Positions 37,740 through 48,500 of a stretch of 64,000 nucleotides of DNA are shown one piece after another. Position numbers and translations under genes: made by a program. The stretch lies in the NCBI GenBank assembly GCA_902806565.1, contig CADCXA010000021.1, positions 1,054,001 through 1,118,000 of the forward strand, written 5' to 3'. The first letter of the stretch is position 1; every line of letters starts with the position of its first letter. This DNA is from Hypoxylon rubiginosum (Eukaryota > Ascomycota > Sordariomycetes > Xylariales > Hypoxylaceae). The notes under the pieces were generated by a model. The model made no database searches. It was not told where the DNA came from and was given only the letters and a program-made list of their open reading frames with translations.

Positions 37740-38519
37740 ATGAAAGTTACCTATATCGAAAAGTCTTTGGAAGTTATTATAATGCAGCACTTAGAGCTCT
37801 TCGTTATCCCATGGGGAGTATACCCCCGTCGTGTACTCATCTACCTTCACGAAAAGGGGCTTCTCAACTCCGGCTTCATCAAGATCACGCCAGTGACCAT
37901 TTCCCCGGACCTCGAAATGGTGGCTCCCGGAAAACCCAAAGGCACCGTACCCATCCTCGCCTTGCCAGACGGCATTTTCATCAAGCAGTCTGTCCCCATC
38001 CTGGAATATCTCGAAGACATATGCGACAACCCCCAAAAGGACTGGCAGAAAGAAATTGCCGCCACTGCCAAGTCGTCTTCTATGCGAGGCAACACCTCTT
38101 GCCAACGGGCGACTACCAGAGAGATGCTCGCGTTGGCCGACGAGGTCACGGCGATGTTCGGGTTCGCCTGCCACAAGGGCAGCAAGCTCTTCGTCACTCT
38201 CGAGCCGACCAACCCCGTCGCTTCGAGTCTGGCAATGGACTGGGCGAAGCGGAACTTGACGCTTTTCGAGGCCTACTACGAAGGCCGGTTCGAAGAGGGC
38301 TATTCTGCCGAGGAAGTTACCATTGCGGATTGCGCCCTGTTCTCGCTTCTACAGTTCGCTAAAGAGTTGTACGGCCGCCACTTGGTCGTGGAGGAACCCG
38401 GACTGCCGAACTTGAAGAGGTTCTATGACGCTTTCAAGGAGAGGGAAAGCACTAAGATTTTGGATGATTTTTACCCTAAGGATGTCAGAGACCTCGCTCG
38501 TGTCTGGCTACAGGGGTGA
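37740..38519 (+). CDS. Glutathione S-transferase-like protein
   Basis: Single-exon ORF. The in-frame ATG at 37782 (MQHLELFVIPWGVYPRRV) is the more likely start, because the GST thioredoxin fold begins at ELFVIP; the longer version adds 14 residues. The N-terminal domain has the cis-Pro motif KGTVPILALPDG and the following Ser/Thr-type ILEYLEDICD, as in Ure2/GstB-like fungal enzymes. The C-terminal helical domain includes NPVASSLAMDWAKRNLTLFEAYYEG and VTIADCALFSLLQFAKEL. GSTs conjugate glutathione to electrophiles; in fungal clusters they also act on biosynthetic intermediates or detoxify product. It lies at the left edge of the accessory block; membership in the PKS locus is inference only. 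Confidence 0.8.
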   Translation: MKVTYIEKSLEVIIMQHLELFVIPWGVYPRRVLIYLHEKGLLNSGFIKITPVTISPDLEMVAPGKPKGTVPILALPDGIFIKQSVPILEYLEDICDNPQKDWQKEIAATAKSSSMRGNTSCQRATTREMLALADEVTAMFGFACHKGSKLFVTLEPTNPVASSLAMDWAKRNLTLFEAYYEGRFEEGYSAEEVTIADCALFSLLQFAKELYGRHLVVEEPGLPNLKRFYDAFKERESTKILDDFYPKDVRDLARVWLQG

Positions 38520-38681
38520 TAGATAATAATTTGCCATATTTGTGCTATTAGCATTGCTGTAGGCTCTCTGTCAGGGGTTATTTGGGAGCTAGTAGTAACC
38601 CATTTATATACCTACCTTAGGTAGGTACCCAGGTACAGTAGGTGATCATCTATAACAGCCTTGGGGAAATCGATGAAAAAT

Positions 38682-40020
38682 TTACCCTCTAGATGATGTA
38701 TTTTCAATCCAAGTCATTTCTTGGTTCACCATGATACCGTGTGGGGTTGTGTCTGTAGTGTTCTCATGTGTGAGCCTGCCGTTCTTCAACCCACTGATAT
38801 TAACCTGCTGAGACCCATGATACGCAGTCAAAGCGAAACTCTCTTCGTTGCTGAGTCTTTCGAACGATCCTTCTTCGGTGGTTCCAATTTTCCTTCTGTT
38901 TGACATCTTGGAAATCGTGTTGGTTACGCCTGGAGGCGTCAACCCGGGTCCGCTTCCAGCCGTACTCCCCAGCACGCTGCCGTGACGTAGCTTGCGGTAA
39001 ACCGGGACTAACGTTGGTAGACACGCACCACTAATAGCTGCATAAATTTCTATGACCGTAGTGACACCTGAAGGCACGAATTGCTCTGTTCCTGTTAGAA
39101 TTTGCTTCGTATTTGCTAATACTAGGCCTCTCGACTTACTGGTAAAGTTGGTTACGCCTTGGTTGTGCATTATGGCAGTGGTTATCGTTCGCGTTAGGCT
39201 TGCGCCAAAGGCTCTAAACATAATCAGTACGAGGGTTATGTATGCACGGAGCTCGATATGATACTTACATGCCGCCCAGAAGGAACACAGCGCAAATACC
39301 AAGCTTCCTCGGACGTGACATTTGCAGCCTGAGTACCTCCCGAATCGGAAGAGTAAGAGTTGCAAAATCGACGACGCAGTTTGCTATTGAATTTCCAAGA
39401 AAAAAGAGGATAGGATCCAGACATTTAGTTGTAGGAAGAAGTTGTAGCTCCAAATCCCAGAAAGCATGAAGCGGTCGACATTGTACGACGTTTACTATCT
39501 CGATAGCTACAGTCCAGGCGATGCAAACAGAGCCAAGTATAGTACATCCAATCTTCATCGATCGAGTCGGGAAAATGCGCCAATAAAGGGCCAGGACAGC
39601 TAGCTTGATGAGGGTGGAATCGAGGCCATAGAGAATCTCGGATGTAAGCAGCCCCTGTTCAAATAATTGGTTAGCTATTATTTAGGTACCTATGGTATAC
39701 GAAAGGAATGAAAGCAAGACCTTGAATAGAAATGTAACGGAATTTGGGTCCTCGGTCGAAGTTATACGAATATCTCGGCCCAAGCCCCCGATAATTACTT
39801 CAGCGATACTAACGCCTAGAAGACCATGGTGGGCAATGAGAGCGGATAGAGTCAAATAGTCGTCAAGCCCCAGACCTGAGCGCGTTAGTCTCCTGGCCCA
39901 AAAGCGGAGAACTACCAAGACAGTAGCGATAAATGCGAGTATGCCACAGCTGATAATCATGCCCGGGCCCTCGTCCGAGTAGTCTAGTGGTGGGGCGAAA
40001 GCTGGCTGTGAAGACGACAT
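38682..40020 (-). CDS. Rhodopsin-like (PTH11/SAT4-type) integral membrane protein
   Basis: Four exons from 40020 down: 39721-40020, 39269-39654, 39140-39213 and 38682-39091, giving 389 residues. Several hydrophobic segments are visible (MIISCGILAFIATVLVVL, LIKLAVLALYW, GCTILGSVCIAWTVAIEIV, GNSIANCVVDFATLTLPI), then EIYAAISGACLPTLVPVYR and a soluble Ser/Thr-rich tail. DDYLTLSALIA and ALYWRIFPT with CRPLHAFWD are typical of the fungal seven-helix family PF20684, some of which are GPCR-like. The donor of intron 1 is weak (GTCTTG). Intron 3 is 48 nt and in frame, so retention would only add 16 residues; exclusion fits the family better. The start codon has three Ser after Met. Function unknown. 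Confidence 0.8.
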
Positions 40021-41132
40021 CCTCTCGGTATCGAAGCTGTAATGAATATGAGATCGACTTCAGGCAGTATGTCCGGTGTGACCCTCTATGACGAGTGAAA
40101 TTCTTTTTTTCAGAACTTCCACCAGAGTTAGATATGTACATTGCTGTATAACATGAGCAGATGTAAAGAGTTTCAACACAGAGGTATGTTCCACTATTGA
40201 GGGTGACTGAATAAGATGCAGCCCCTTGGTCACGGTGGCCCCTTAGGGACGGATGTAGGTGCGTTTTTTTTGTGCCGCACGAAGGCACAAATAAAGGTCA
40301 AGCGGAATACGACCCATTTGTTACTGGGTTACACCAGATACGATAAATATCAGACACGGCTGGGAGGTAGGTACGCTGCTGTGCCCCTAATAGATTAGGT
40401 ACGAATGATCCTCTTGAAAAGGGGTGTGAATAGAGAAAGGCCTAGACCGGCATAGCTTCAGAGTTCACTTACGGGCCGTTCGATAGAACTACAATACAAG
40501 CTCATGCAACCGGACGTACCCCAAAAGTTGCAGATTCACGGTAAGCAGCCACATTCTCGGTACGAGCCAATTGAACCACCATTTCAGTCGAAAGGATGCA
40601 TACCTAGTACAAATTACACGTAGTAAGCAGCCCTCCCGAGCCCAATATGTTTCGTAGACGCATCGACCCTTGAGATACCAGTAGGAGCCAGTGGTAACGT
40701 AGCTCAGCGCTTCTGAATAACCAGGACGTTACTTGGTAGAGAGAAACATGCGTTTTCTTTGAAATGGGTAACTATTAATAGTACAATATATCACCGGTTA
40801 AAGCGTTCGCCAGTCGAAAGTTGTTACCTACTTAGGTAGGTAGATTAGGTAACCTATATAATAAGGGGCTTAACTCCGATACGTGCATGTTGAGAACTCG
40901 GTGATTCTATTCAATCTGTGCAGCATCTCAACCTGCATATATGTCATATTTGGCGCTGATGACTATGCCTACCTCCGAGCTCCATTGAGTACCTAGGTAC
41001 CTAACTAAGGCAACCGCCCTAGATTCATTCTTCGGTGCAGGATTAGATAGGTTATGAGGTAGATACCTAGGTAGGTACCTAGGTAGTTAAGAGTGCAAAA
41101 ATAATTTATAGGCAAGTAAAAAGCTACAATGT
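40021..41132. other. Gene-poor spacer
   Basis: Upstream of the membrane-protein gene and downstream of the hydrolase. No coding support. TACCTAGGTA occurs at 40990-40999 and twice at 41064-41073 and 41076-41085, the densest group in the window. Confidence 0.5.
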
Positions 41133-42242
41133 TTACAAAAACTCCCGTATCTTTGCTGCAACGACTCGAGCGCTCTCATCGAAGCCAGTCAAGTTTCCCG
41201 AGAAGAAGGTATCATGAGACGCATCATTCTCATGGTATAATTCCACTGAATTCTCCGAGAGCTCGTTCATCTTTCCGACCCAGTTTGTGACAGCGCCATG
41301 GAATAGTTCAGCCGTGCCCACGCTAACCAGCATGGGCACCGAGACTGCGAAGGGCGCCGCCGAGGGCGTGATGTATGGGTTTGCTCTGGCATCAGGCAAG
41401 TGCCCAGCATATGTTTCTGCACCCCAGCGGAGGAAAGATTTCGGGACGTAGTCCGAGACTCGATTTGGGTTCTCCGCAAGATCGTAATCGAACGGCGACA
41501 CCCATGGCGAAAGTAACACAGCACATCTTGGCGTAGGGAGGCCAAGGTTGTGTCCGAACTCTTTGATGTATCGCAGGAGGGCCACAGCAAGGTTACCCCC
41601 TGAGCTGTTGCCAGCAAGGACGATCTGATGTGCCGGAACACCAAGCTCATACAGCAAAAACGCGTAAGCCGTTAGTGAGTCTTGCAATGCCGCAGGGAAA
41701 GGGTTGAGGCCGGCATAACCGGATAGGCGGTACTGAGGGACAAAAACAGCAGCCGCGCCGCATTCCTCGACCCAATTCTTCCCCACGAATCCACCGTGAT
41801 GAATTCGACCATTGCCCGTAACGAAGGCGCCCCCGTGAAGGTGAAGAACGACGAGGCTAGAGGCCCAGTCGGCGCCAACGCGGGGGCGGTGGGGATACCA
41901 CGTTCCTCCTACGGCCGCAGGTTTGATGTCTGATACCAGTGGCCCTTCGTAAAAGCGTGAGTCAGCTGGATTGATGACTTGGAACTGGTCCCCTTCCTTT
42001 CTGCTCTCCAACGAGAGCGTCTCTGTAATACCGATTCGAGATGGAGTATCCAACACCATGTACGCGAGATGAGCCAGAAAACTTTGCTTCGCCGTCCAGG
42101 ATGGGTGTTGCCTGAGAGGAGGGAGCAGAGCCGTGATTGCCCAGATGGGCAGACGAGCGGCGACAGTTACGGCATAGCCTATTTGAAATAAGAGCTTTAA
42201 GGGCTGGTAGGAGGTAGGAGGATGGCTGTTATGGTTGGCCAT
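41133..42242 (-). CDS. Alpha/beta hydrolase, HSL-type esterase/lipase
   Basis: Single-exon ORF of 369 residues. An N-terminal hydrophobic stretch (LLFQIGYAVTVAARLPIWAITALL) could anchor it in a membrane. The catalytic core follows the hormone-sensitive-lipase pattern: HLHGGAFVTGN is the oxyanion loop (HGGG/A), LAGNSSGGNLAVALL has the nucleophile Ser in GxSxG, LPDARANPYITP carries the likely Asp, and ENDASHDTFF the likely His. Enzymes of this type hydrolyse esters, lactones or thioesters. The PKS in this locus ends in an ACP without a thioesterase, so a free-standing hydrolase is a candidate for chain release or ester trimming; that is inference. It is transcribed away from the PKS, with the SDR between. 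Confidence 0.85.
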   Translation of the reverse strand: MANHNSHPPTSYQPLKLLFQIGYAVTVAARLPIWAITALLPPLRQHPSWTAKQSFLAHLAYMVLDTPSRIGITETLSLESRKEGDQFQVINPADSRFYEGPLVSDIKPAAVGGTWYPHRPRVGADWASSLVVLHLHGGAFVTGNGRIHHGGFVGKNWVEECGAAAVFVPQYRLSGYAGLNPFPAALQDSLTAYAFLLYELGVPAHQIVLAGNSSGGNLAVALLRYIKEFGHNLGLPTPRCAVLLSPWVSPFDYDLAENPNRVSDYVPKSFLRWGAETYAGHLPDARANPYITPSAAPFAVSVPMLVSVGTAELFHGAVTNWVGKMNELSENSVELYHENDASHDTFFSGNLTGFDESARVVAAKIREFL

Positions 42243-43134
42243 GATTTTTGGGCACTACAAGTAAAGATACGATAATCGTATTGGATGGTACTGTCGAGAT
42301 CTCCACGCAGAGATTTAGGAGAAGTTGGTTCAAGGGACAGAGACAAGGGAATAAGAGCTGCCTAGGTACCTCCTAATATTGTGTTACGTTGTATGTCCCC
42401 TAGTCGGTTCGCATTGTTGCTGTACCCGAGACATCAATCCTTCAAGCTCCAGGTTTCACAAGGGATATGAAATCCCCTCCTCTTTGTTAGTCCTACATAT
42501 ACAGATGTTATGTGACCCGGGGCATCACAGTGATTAGCTTCAGGAGCCTCATTTTCAGCTGTTCATCCTTGGCAATTCCTAAGAACACGACCTTGTATGC
42601 GCTACGAAAAGGGCACTTTGATAAAAATAAAATAAATATTATATTAGGTTTTGGAATTTAAAAGCTGAGTGCGAAATCCGATCTAAAAGCTCCTTGGCGC
42701 ACAGACCATGTGATGGTTGTCCGGGTAAAAAGATATGTAATTATTATTTACTTAAGGGGCTCTAGTCTTTTATATACCTACCTCCTAACCGGTATTCGAA
42801 GGACGTGTGCTTGACAGTGCTGTCCACCTGGAGTGTATAGTAGAATGCCTATTTTTAAGAAAGTCTTGGTTTATTGTTTTTCATTCTGTAGTCTGTACGT
42901 TTTAATTATTTAAATGGTCGTTTGTGAAAGATTATAAGCTAACTGGATGACATGTCAAAGACTCAAAGACGTAACCTAGCAGGACCGGACCCATTGGCGA
43001 GAGTATTCATGACTCTACGTCTAGATATACCATATGAACTTTGTTGAGGTGCCACCTAAGATCCTAGATCAGTAGGCATAGGCGGTAGGAAAGAAAAATT
43101 CAACTGGATGTGAAAGAAGCTGATTCTTCAGGTA
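42243..43134. other. AT-rich spacer
   Basis: No coding support. The middle part (about 42600-42950) is AT-rich. It contains the hydrolase promoter and the 3' side of the SDR gene. Confidence 0.5.
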
Positions 43135-44212
43135 TTAGTTTAGTCCAAGATCTGGGATATATGGCCCTAGGGTCATCGCTCCATCAGCCATAATATAGCT
43201 ACCATTAACCCAGCTTGACTTTGAGCTACACAGGAACATGATCACATCTGCAATCTCCTCTGGAACCGCGAAACGTCCCATCGGTACCGTAGATAGCATC
43301 TTTTGCCCAAGCTGCGGATCCTTTGTCACCAATGCCTGGATCATCGGCGTATCAACCCACGAGGGGCAGACGCAGTTAACCCGAACATTATGCTTGATAT
43401 TATCCATAGCTTAGGTTTCATTAGCTAAGAAGCCCATTTCCACGTCCAACGTGACGGTATGGGAGGACAAGATACTTACCAGCGCTCTTGGTCAAGCCAA
43501 GGACGGCGTGTTTTGAGGCCACATACTGCCCCGATTGGGGAAGAGCAATGTGCGAAGCTATAGAACCTATATTGACGATGGCCCCGCGAGTGACTCCACG
43601 TGCTGGGAGACTGGTATCAACGAGCTGGGGAGGTTGGGAGGCCATTACTGTCGAGACACTCTTCAAGACGAGGAACGTCCCTTGAACGTTAATGTCCAGG
43701 ACTCTTTTGAACGTGGCCAGATCAGAAGTAGCGATATCGGAAACATGACCAAGAATCTATTTACAAGAGGCTCACAGTTAGCAATCTACTCAATTAGTAA
43801 ACGCCATGGCTTAGCTAGGCATTAACGGACTTACTCCAGCTCCATTCACGCAGTAGTCGATTCGCCCAAAGGTTTCGGCCATGCGCTTGGTAGCATGCTC
43901 CACCAGATCAGGCACTGAGACATCAATATGAACAGTCTCTACTCGAAAACTGGGATCTGTGGCAACAGCTTTGCATTCCGTGGCTGTCTTGATAGCGGCT
44001 TCCAAGTCGATATCAGCCACCAACAGCCCTCGTACGCCACATTGTGCAAAGGCATTGCAGACAGCCCTAGAGATGCCGCTTCCTGCGTCGTGTCAACTTC
44101 CGAATGCAAGCAAGCAAGTAAGGGTACTGTGAGGTTTCCATTGTCGAGAATTAGGAAGAAATGAGAAATTCTTACCTCCACCGATCACGAAAGCAAAGCC
44201 GGTAAGCTCCAT
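43135..44212 (-). CDS. Short-chain dehydrogenase/reductase (SDR)
   Basis: Four exons from 44212 down: 44176-44212, 43835-44082, 43480-43756 and 43135-43409, giving 278 residues, the normal classical-SDR size. Splicing rebuilds the cofactor motif: VIGGG joined to SGISRAVCNAF, giving GGGSGIS. Then come LLVADID (acid after beta2, suggesting NAD preference), CVNGAG, the catalytic Ser in VNIGSIASH, and YVASKHAVLGLTK with the YxxxK pair. The C-terminal part has VNCVCPSWVDTPM and the usual PMGRFAVPEEIADVIMFLCS. The last acceptor is AAG, weaker than usual. It probably oxidises or reduces a hydroxyl/keto group; divergent from the PKS across 1.3 kb, so co-regulation is plausible. Substrate unknown. Confidence 0.88.
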
Positions 44213-45327
44213 TAATGCCTGAGCAAGGAAGTCTACACTTAGTAGTTGATAGACAAGATATTCGCACCACGACCTGTACAACGCGAGAATAGAATTGGTG
44301 GTAGAAAAGTACCCAAGTTACGTGAGGTTTTACTCTTTAGCATTTTAGCATCTGTTATTTAAGCGGTTCGGCTGAGCGTAATTTGTCTTTTGATCTTTCA
44401 ATAACACCGAAGGCATTCGTCTCCTAGACATTGCATCGGGGCTTGCCTCTAGTTACGGTACCTACGCAATAGTTACATGACTTACTGTATGTCGATTTCT
44501 AAGTTCTAGTCTTCTTTTTACTCTACTGGCTGAACTAACGAAGCCTCCTTCTCGGCCGTTCTACATTCTGCAGCATTTCTCTGCCGAGGGGCTTACGCAA
44601 AACACACGCCTCCCCCTAATGGATGCATGAATGTATCGAATGCTCTTATTACCGGTACGCAACCCAGACAGGCATTTATATATTGTGCATGCGCCTATTG
44701 GTCTACGCACTGCTCTAGGACGTTACATTGGCAAATCCAATAGTTAATAAAGGGCCGAAGGCTCATCGTGTTTTGCATATGAGCTTTATCATAGCTGTTG
44801 AAAGTCAGTGAGTATTGCAGGGTGGGGCGTGGACGTAACGATGGCGTCTTACTGCATGTAGCCTACCTAGAAACGGGCATAATATTCGAGTAGGAGTGTT
44901 ACGAATCTCGATTAGGTACTTACCTGTAATCCCGAGTTCCAAGAGTTCTTGATTTCAAGATTAACAATAGACCGATAAGATTCAATGATTTATATAGAGG
45001 GTTTTGCACTCTACCATAGACTGGCTACGGTCTTAGACTGATAGCTACCGAACGAGTGGGTAGATGCATAGGAAATGATGCTACTTTATAATGAGCATCC
45101 TTCAATTAGATAGGCTCCATGTTCTGGACCGCCTTGGAACAAGGAGGCGTTCCACAGCTTATCTCATGTTGTGTAACTTCAAACAGTCTGCCGTCTCGTA
45201 TCTTGGTGTAGTTCGCATACACACGGACTATCTACGAGCAACATGATGTGCTGCGCCGGGCTGTCTCGATTCACTTCATGCTAGAATAGGGGCGATAGAA
45301 AAAAAGGCGGTGTGCATAGCAATAAGA

Positions 45328-45361
45328 GCTACGTGAGTTCTCAAGTGAGAACTCACGTAGC
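45328..45361. repeat. 34-bp inverted repeat upstream of the PKS
   Basis: Two perfectly complementary 16-bp arms (45328-45343 and 45346-45361) separated by AG; each arm contains CTACGTGAGTTCTC or its complement. A further imperfect half-site (AAGAACTCACATAG) follows directly at about 45362-45376. It lies about 180 bases before the PKS ATG. It could bind a dimeric regulator, extrude as a hairpin, or be a fragment of a transposon end. Confidence 0.8.
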
Positions 45362-45427
45362 AAGAACTCACATAGGTCCTGCGTACGGCTTGGGGTGTGC
45401 CTGAGAACTTGGTGCCTTCACCAACAA

Positions 45428-45435
45428 TATATATA
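45428..45435 (+). promoter_or_regulatory. TATA box candidate for the PKS
   Basis: TATATATA about 100 bases upstream of the PKS ATG at 45538. Position is suitable for a core promoter. Confidence 0.45.
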
Positions 45436-45537
45436 CGTTCATGTCATCTACTAAAATGGAAATGATATTTCTTTTTGTACCAGAGTCATACCTTACCTCC
45501 ACACTTTAAACGTTTTCACGGATTTGGTCATCTCACC

Positions 45538-48500
45538 ATGGGTAATTCTCATAAGGAAGAGCTGGAGCCTGTTGCCATAGTAGGGATGGGTGAGTGCCTC
45601 ATAATTTGACATTTAACTCTTTATTTAATACCTAGGTACTGACTCTGGCATCCAGGCTGCCGGTTTCCTGGAGACATTCGTAGCACGACAGACTTCTGGA
45701 ACCTCCTGATGTCTAAGGGCATTGCCAAAAGCGACAAGGTTCCCAAGTCACGGTTCAATATAGATGCCTATCTCCATCCTGATAACGAACGACCAGGCAG
45801 CTTCAACGTTCCGGGAGGGTATTTTCTGAACGATGACCCTCACGCGTTCGATCCGGGGATGTTTAACATATCCCCGGTAGAAGCTTCATGGATGGATCCA
45901 CAGCAGAAGAAGCTATTGGAAGTCGTCTACGAGGCTCTTGAGAACAGTGGAACCACTCTTGAGGACGCAGCTGGCCGGAAAACGGGTTGCTATATTGGGT
46001 GTTTTTCATATGACTTTCAATTCATGACTATGAAAGAGCCCGATTTCAGGCACGCGTATACGGCCACAGGCGTTGATACTGGTTTGCTGGCAAACCGTGT
46101 CAGCTATGTCTTTGACCTCAAAGGTCCTAGGTATGTTTTCTTGGGTAAAATCTACTGCTATTATAATAACTCCCATGATAGTCTGACCGTAAATACGGCC
46201 TGCTCATCGACACTGTATGCCTTGGATCTCGCTTGCCAGGCAATTTCTACAGGCGAATGTGACAGTGCCATAGTAGGAGGCACAAACATTATTCTCACCG
46301 TGGACCAGCAAATGAATACGGCTAAGCTAGGAGTTCTATCGCCAAATAACCAATCACGCCCTTTTGATGAAGCGGCTGATGGATACGGACGAGCTGAAGG
46401 GTTTGGAGCCCTCTATCTCATGCCCCTGAGCGCAGCTATTCGGGAAGGAAAACCAGTCCGTGCAGTTATCAGGGCTACCGCTACCGGCAGGTAAATCTCT
46501 CTCCTCCTTATCTGGAATATACTAGTAACAGGGTTTACTAAGCTCTCTAATAGCAATGGCAAACACGGAGTCGGAGCTGGGGGTATCACCCACCCAAGTA
46601 TCAAGGGCCAAACAGACGTCACCTCTTTAGCCTATAGCCTAGGGAAATTGTCACCTGAGGAAACGACTTATGTTGAGTGTCATGGCACCGGGACTCCTGT
46701 TGGCGATCCTGTTGAAGTCAGAGCGATTCATGAGGCGCTAGGCGCCGCCAGGCCGCAAGGAGATCCTATACTCATCGGAAGCGTATGTTTGGTATTTCTG
46801 CTAGAATGAGTACAGCTAATGAACCAGGTCAAACCGAACATTGGCCATAGCGAGGCTGCTAGCAGTATTGGAACCCTCATCAAGGCTGTACTCGCTCTAG
46901 AGAATGGCATAATTCCTCCAACTGCCGGTGTCACGAAACTTAGTACAAGCAGTAAGTTAATTCCGATCTTTATACTTCATAGTTTCGAAGCCTTTTGCTA
47001 AATAATGCTTGTCTTAGTACGCTGGGATGAAATGAATGTCAAGGTTGTCACAGCGCCCATTGCATTTTCGTCTTCAAGACCTTTACGCCGCATTGGTATC
47101 AGTGCCTATGGGTATGGAGGGACAGTTGCACATGCTGTCCTCGAAAGTGCAAAGTCCATCATACCCGATTACTGCTCACACAAGTTCATGCGACCTATTA
47201 AGGACACCCCTAATGGATCTGGCTACGCAGAGGCTGACGCTGATAGGCCATACTTACTACTCTTTTCAGCTCATGACAGACCAACTCTAAAGAACAACAT
47301 AGACGAGTATTCAACACTCTGCCAAGACGTCAATCTTCTCGATTTCGCTTATACTTTGGGGCTTCGTCGCACAAAATTTCAGGAGCGGGCTTTTGCCATT
47401 GTTGGTGGAGAAATCTTTAATTCTAGTTTTGAAGCAGCATCGGCCGACATCAGGACAGCTCCCCGTGAGGCAGCATGCCCAGCTTTCGTGTTTACAGGTA
47501 AAGCCTTACCCCTTTACCCCTTTACCCACCACTCACACAGCCCCAGTTCCTCGAATATGCAAACCAGGAGATACATATGTACTAATATGATGTTACTCAG
47601 GCCAAGGAGCCCAGTGGCCGCAGATGGGAATGACACTTTTAGATATTTTTCCGTCTCTTCGCCACACGATCCGCCGTCTAGACCAGCACTTGTCTACGCT
47701 TTCAGCTCCACCTTCATGGAAAATCGAAGAGGTCTTAATGGAACCCGAAGATAGAAGTTTGATCAACCTGTCCCGATACTCTCAACCATTGTGCACGGCT
47801 GTGCAGATCATTCTTGTCGACTTGTTGACGCATTGGGGTGTAAGGCCCTCTGTTACTATTGGGCACTCATCTGGTAAGACCCCCTTTCTACTTTTCTATT
47901 ATTAGGAGAAGCATTTGACTTATTGAAATGACGTAGGCGAGATTGGCGCAGCCTATGCTGCTGGACTTATCTCGGCTGAGACTGCGATCACCGTTGCTTA
48001 TTACCGTGGGCTCGCAGTCGCGACACTCAATACGGATGGTGCAATGATTGCCGTGGGACTCGGCTCAGAAGATGCGAGTCATATCATTGACGACCTCTCA
48101 TATAACTCCAAACTAGTCGTGGCTTGTCACAATTCGCCTAGTATGACCACCCTCAGCGGGGACCGAGACGCTGTGGAGAAACTCAAGGAGTTACTTGACA
48201 GGGAGGGTATATTTGCCCGCATCCTAAAGACAGATGGACAAGCCTACCACTCCCCTCATATGGGAGCGATTGCTCCGAAATACGCGGAATACCTACGAAA
48301 CGAGATACATCCAGATTCAAGCTCTCATAGAAAAATCCCGATGTTTTCGACAGTCGGGATGAGGAAGCTGACTTACGAAGAGGGGGGCATTCCCGAATCT
48401 TATTGGGTCGACAACCTCACCAACCCGGTTCTCTTCAGCCAAGGAGTCCAATTTATGATAGGCGAAATGCCAGAGATTAATTTACTCATAGAGATCGGTC

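Larger units (their letters stand above)
44213..45537. promoter_or_regulatory. Divergent promoter region, SDR / PKS
   Basis: 1.3 kb between the SDR and PKS starts, which face away from each other. It has no supported gene. It contains the large palindrome at 45328-45361 and a TATA run at 45428-45435. A shared regulatory region for both genes is plausible by position. Confidence 0.5.
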
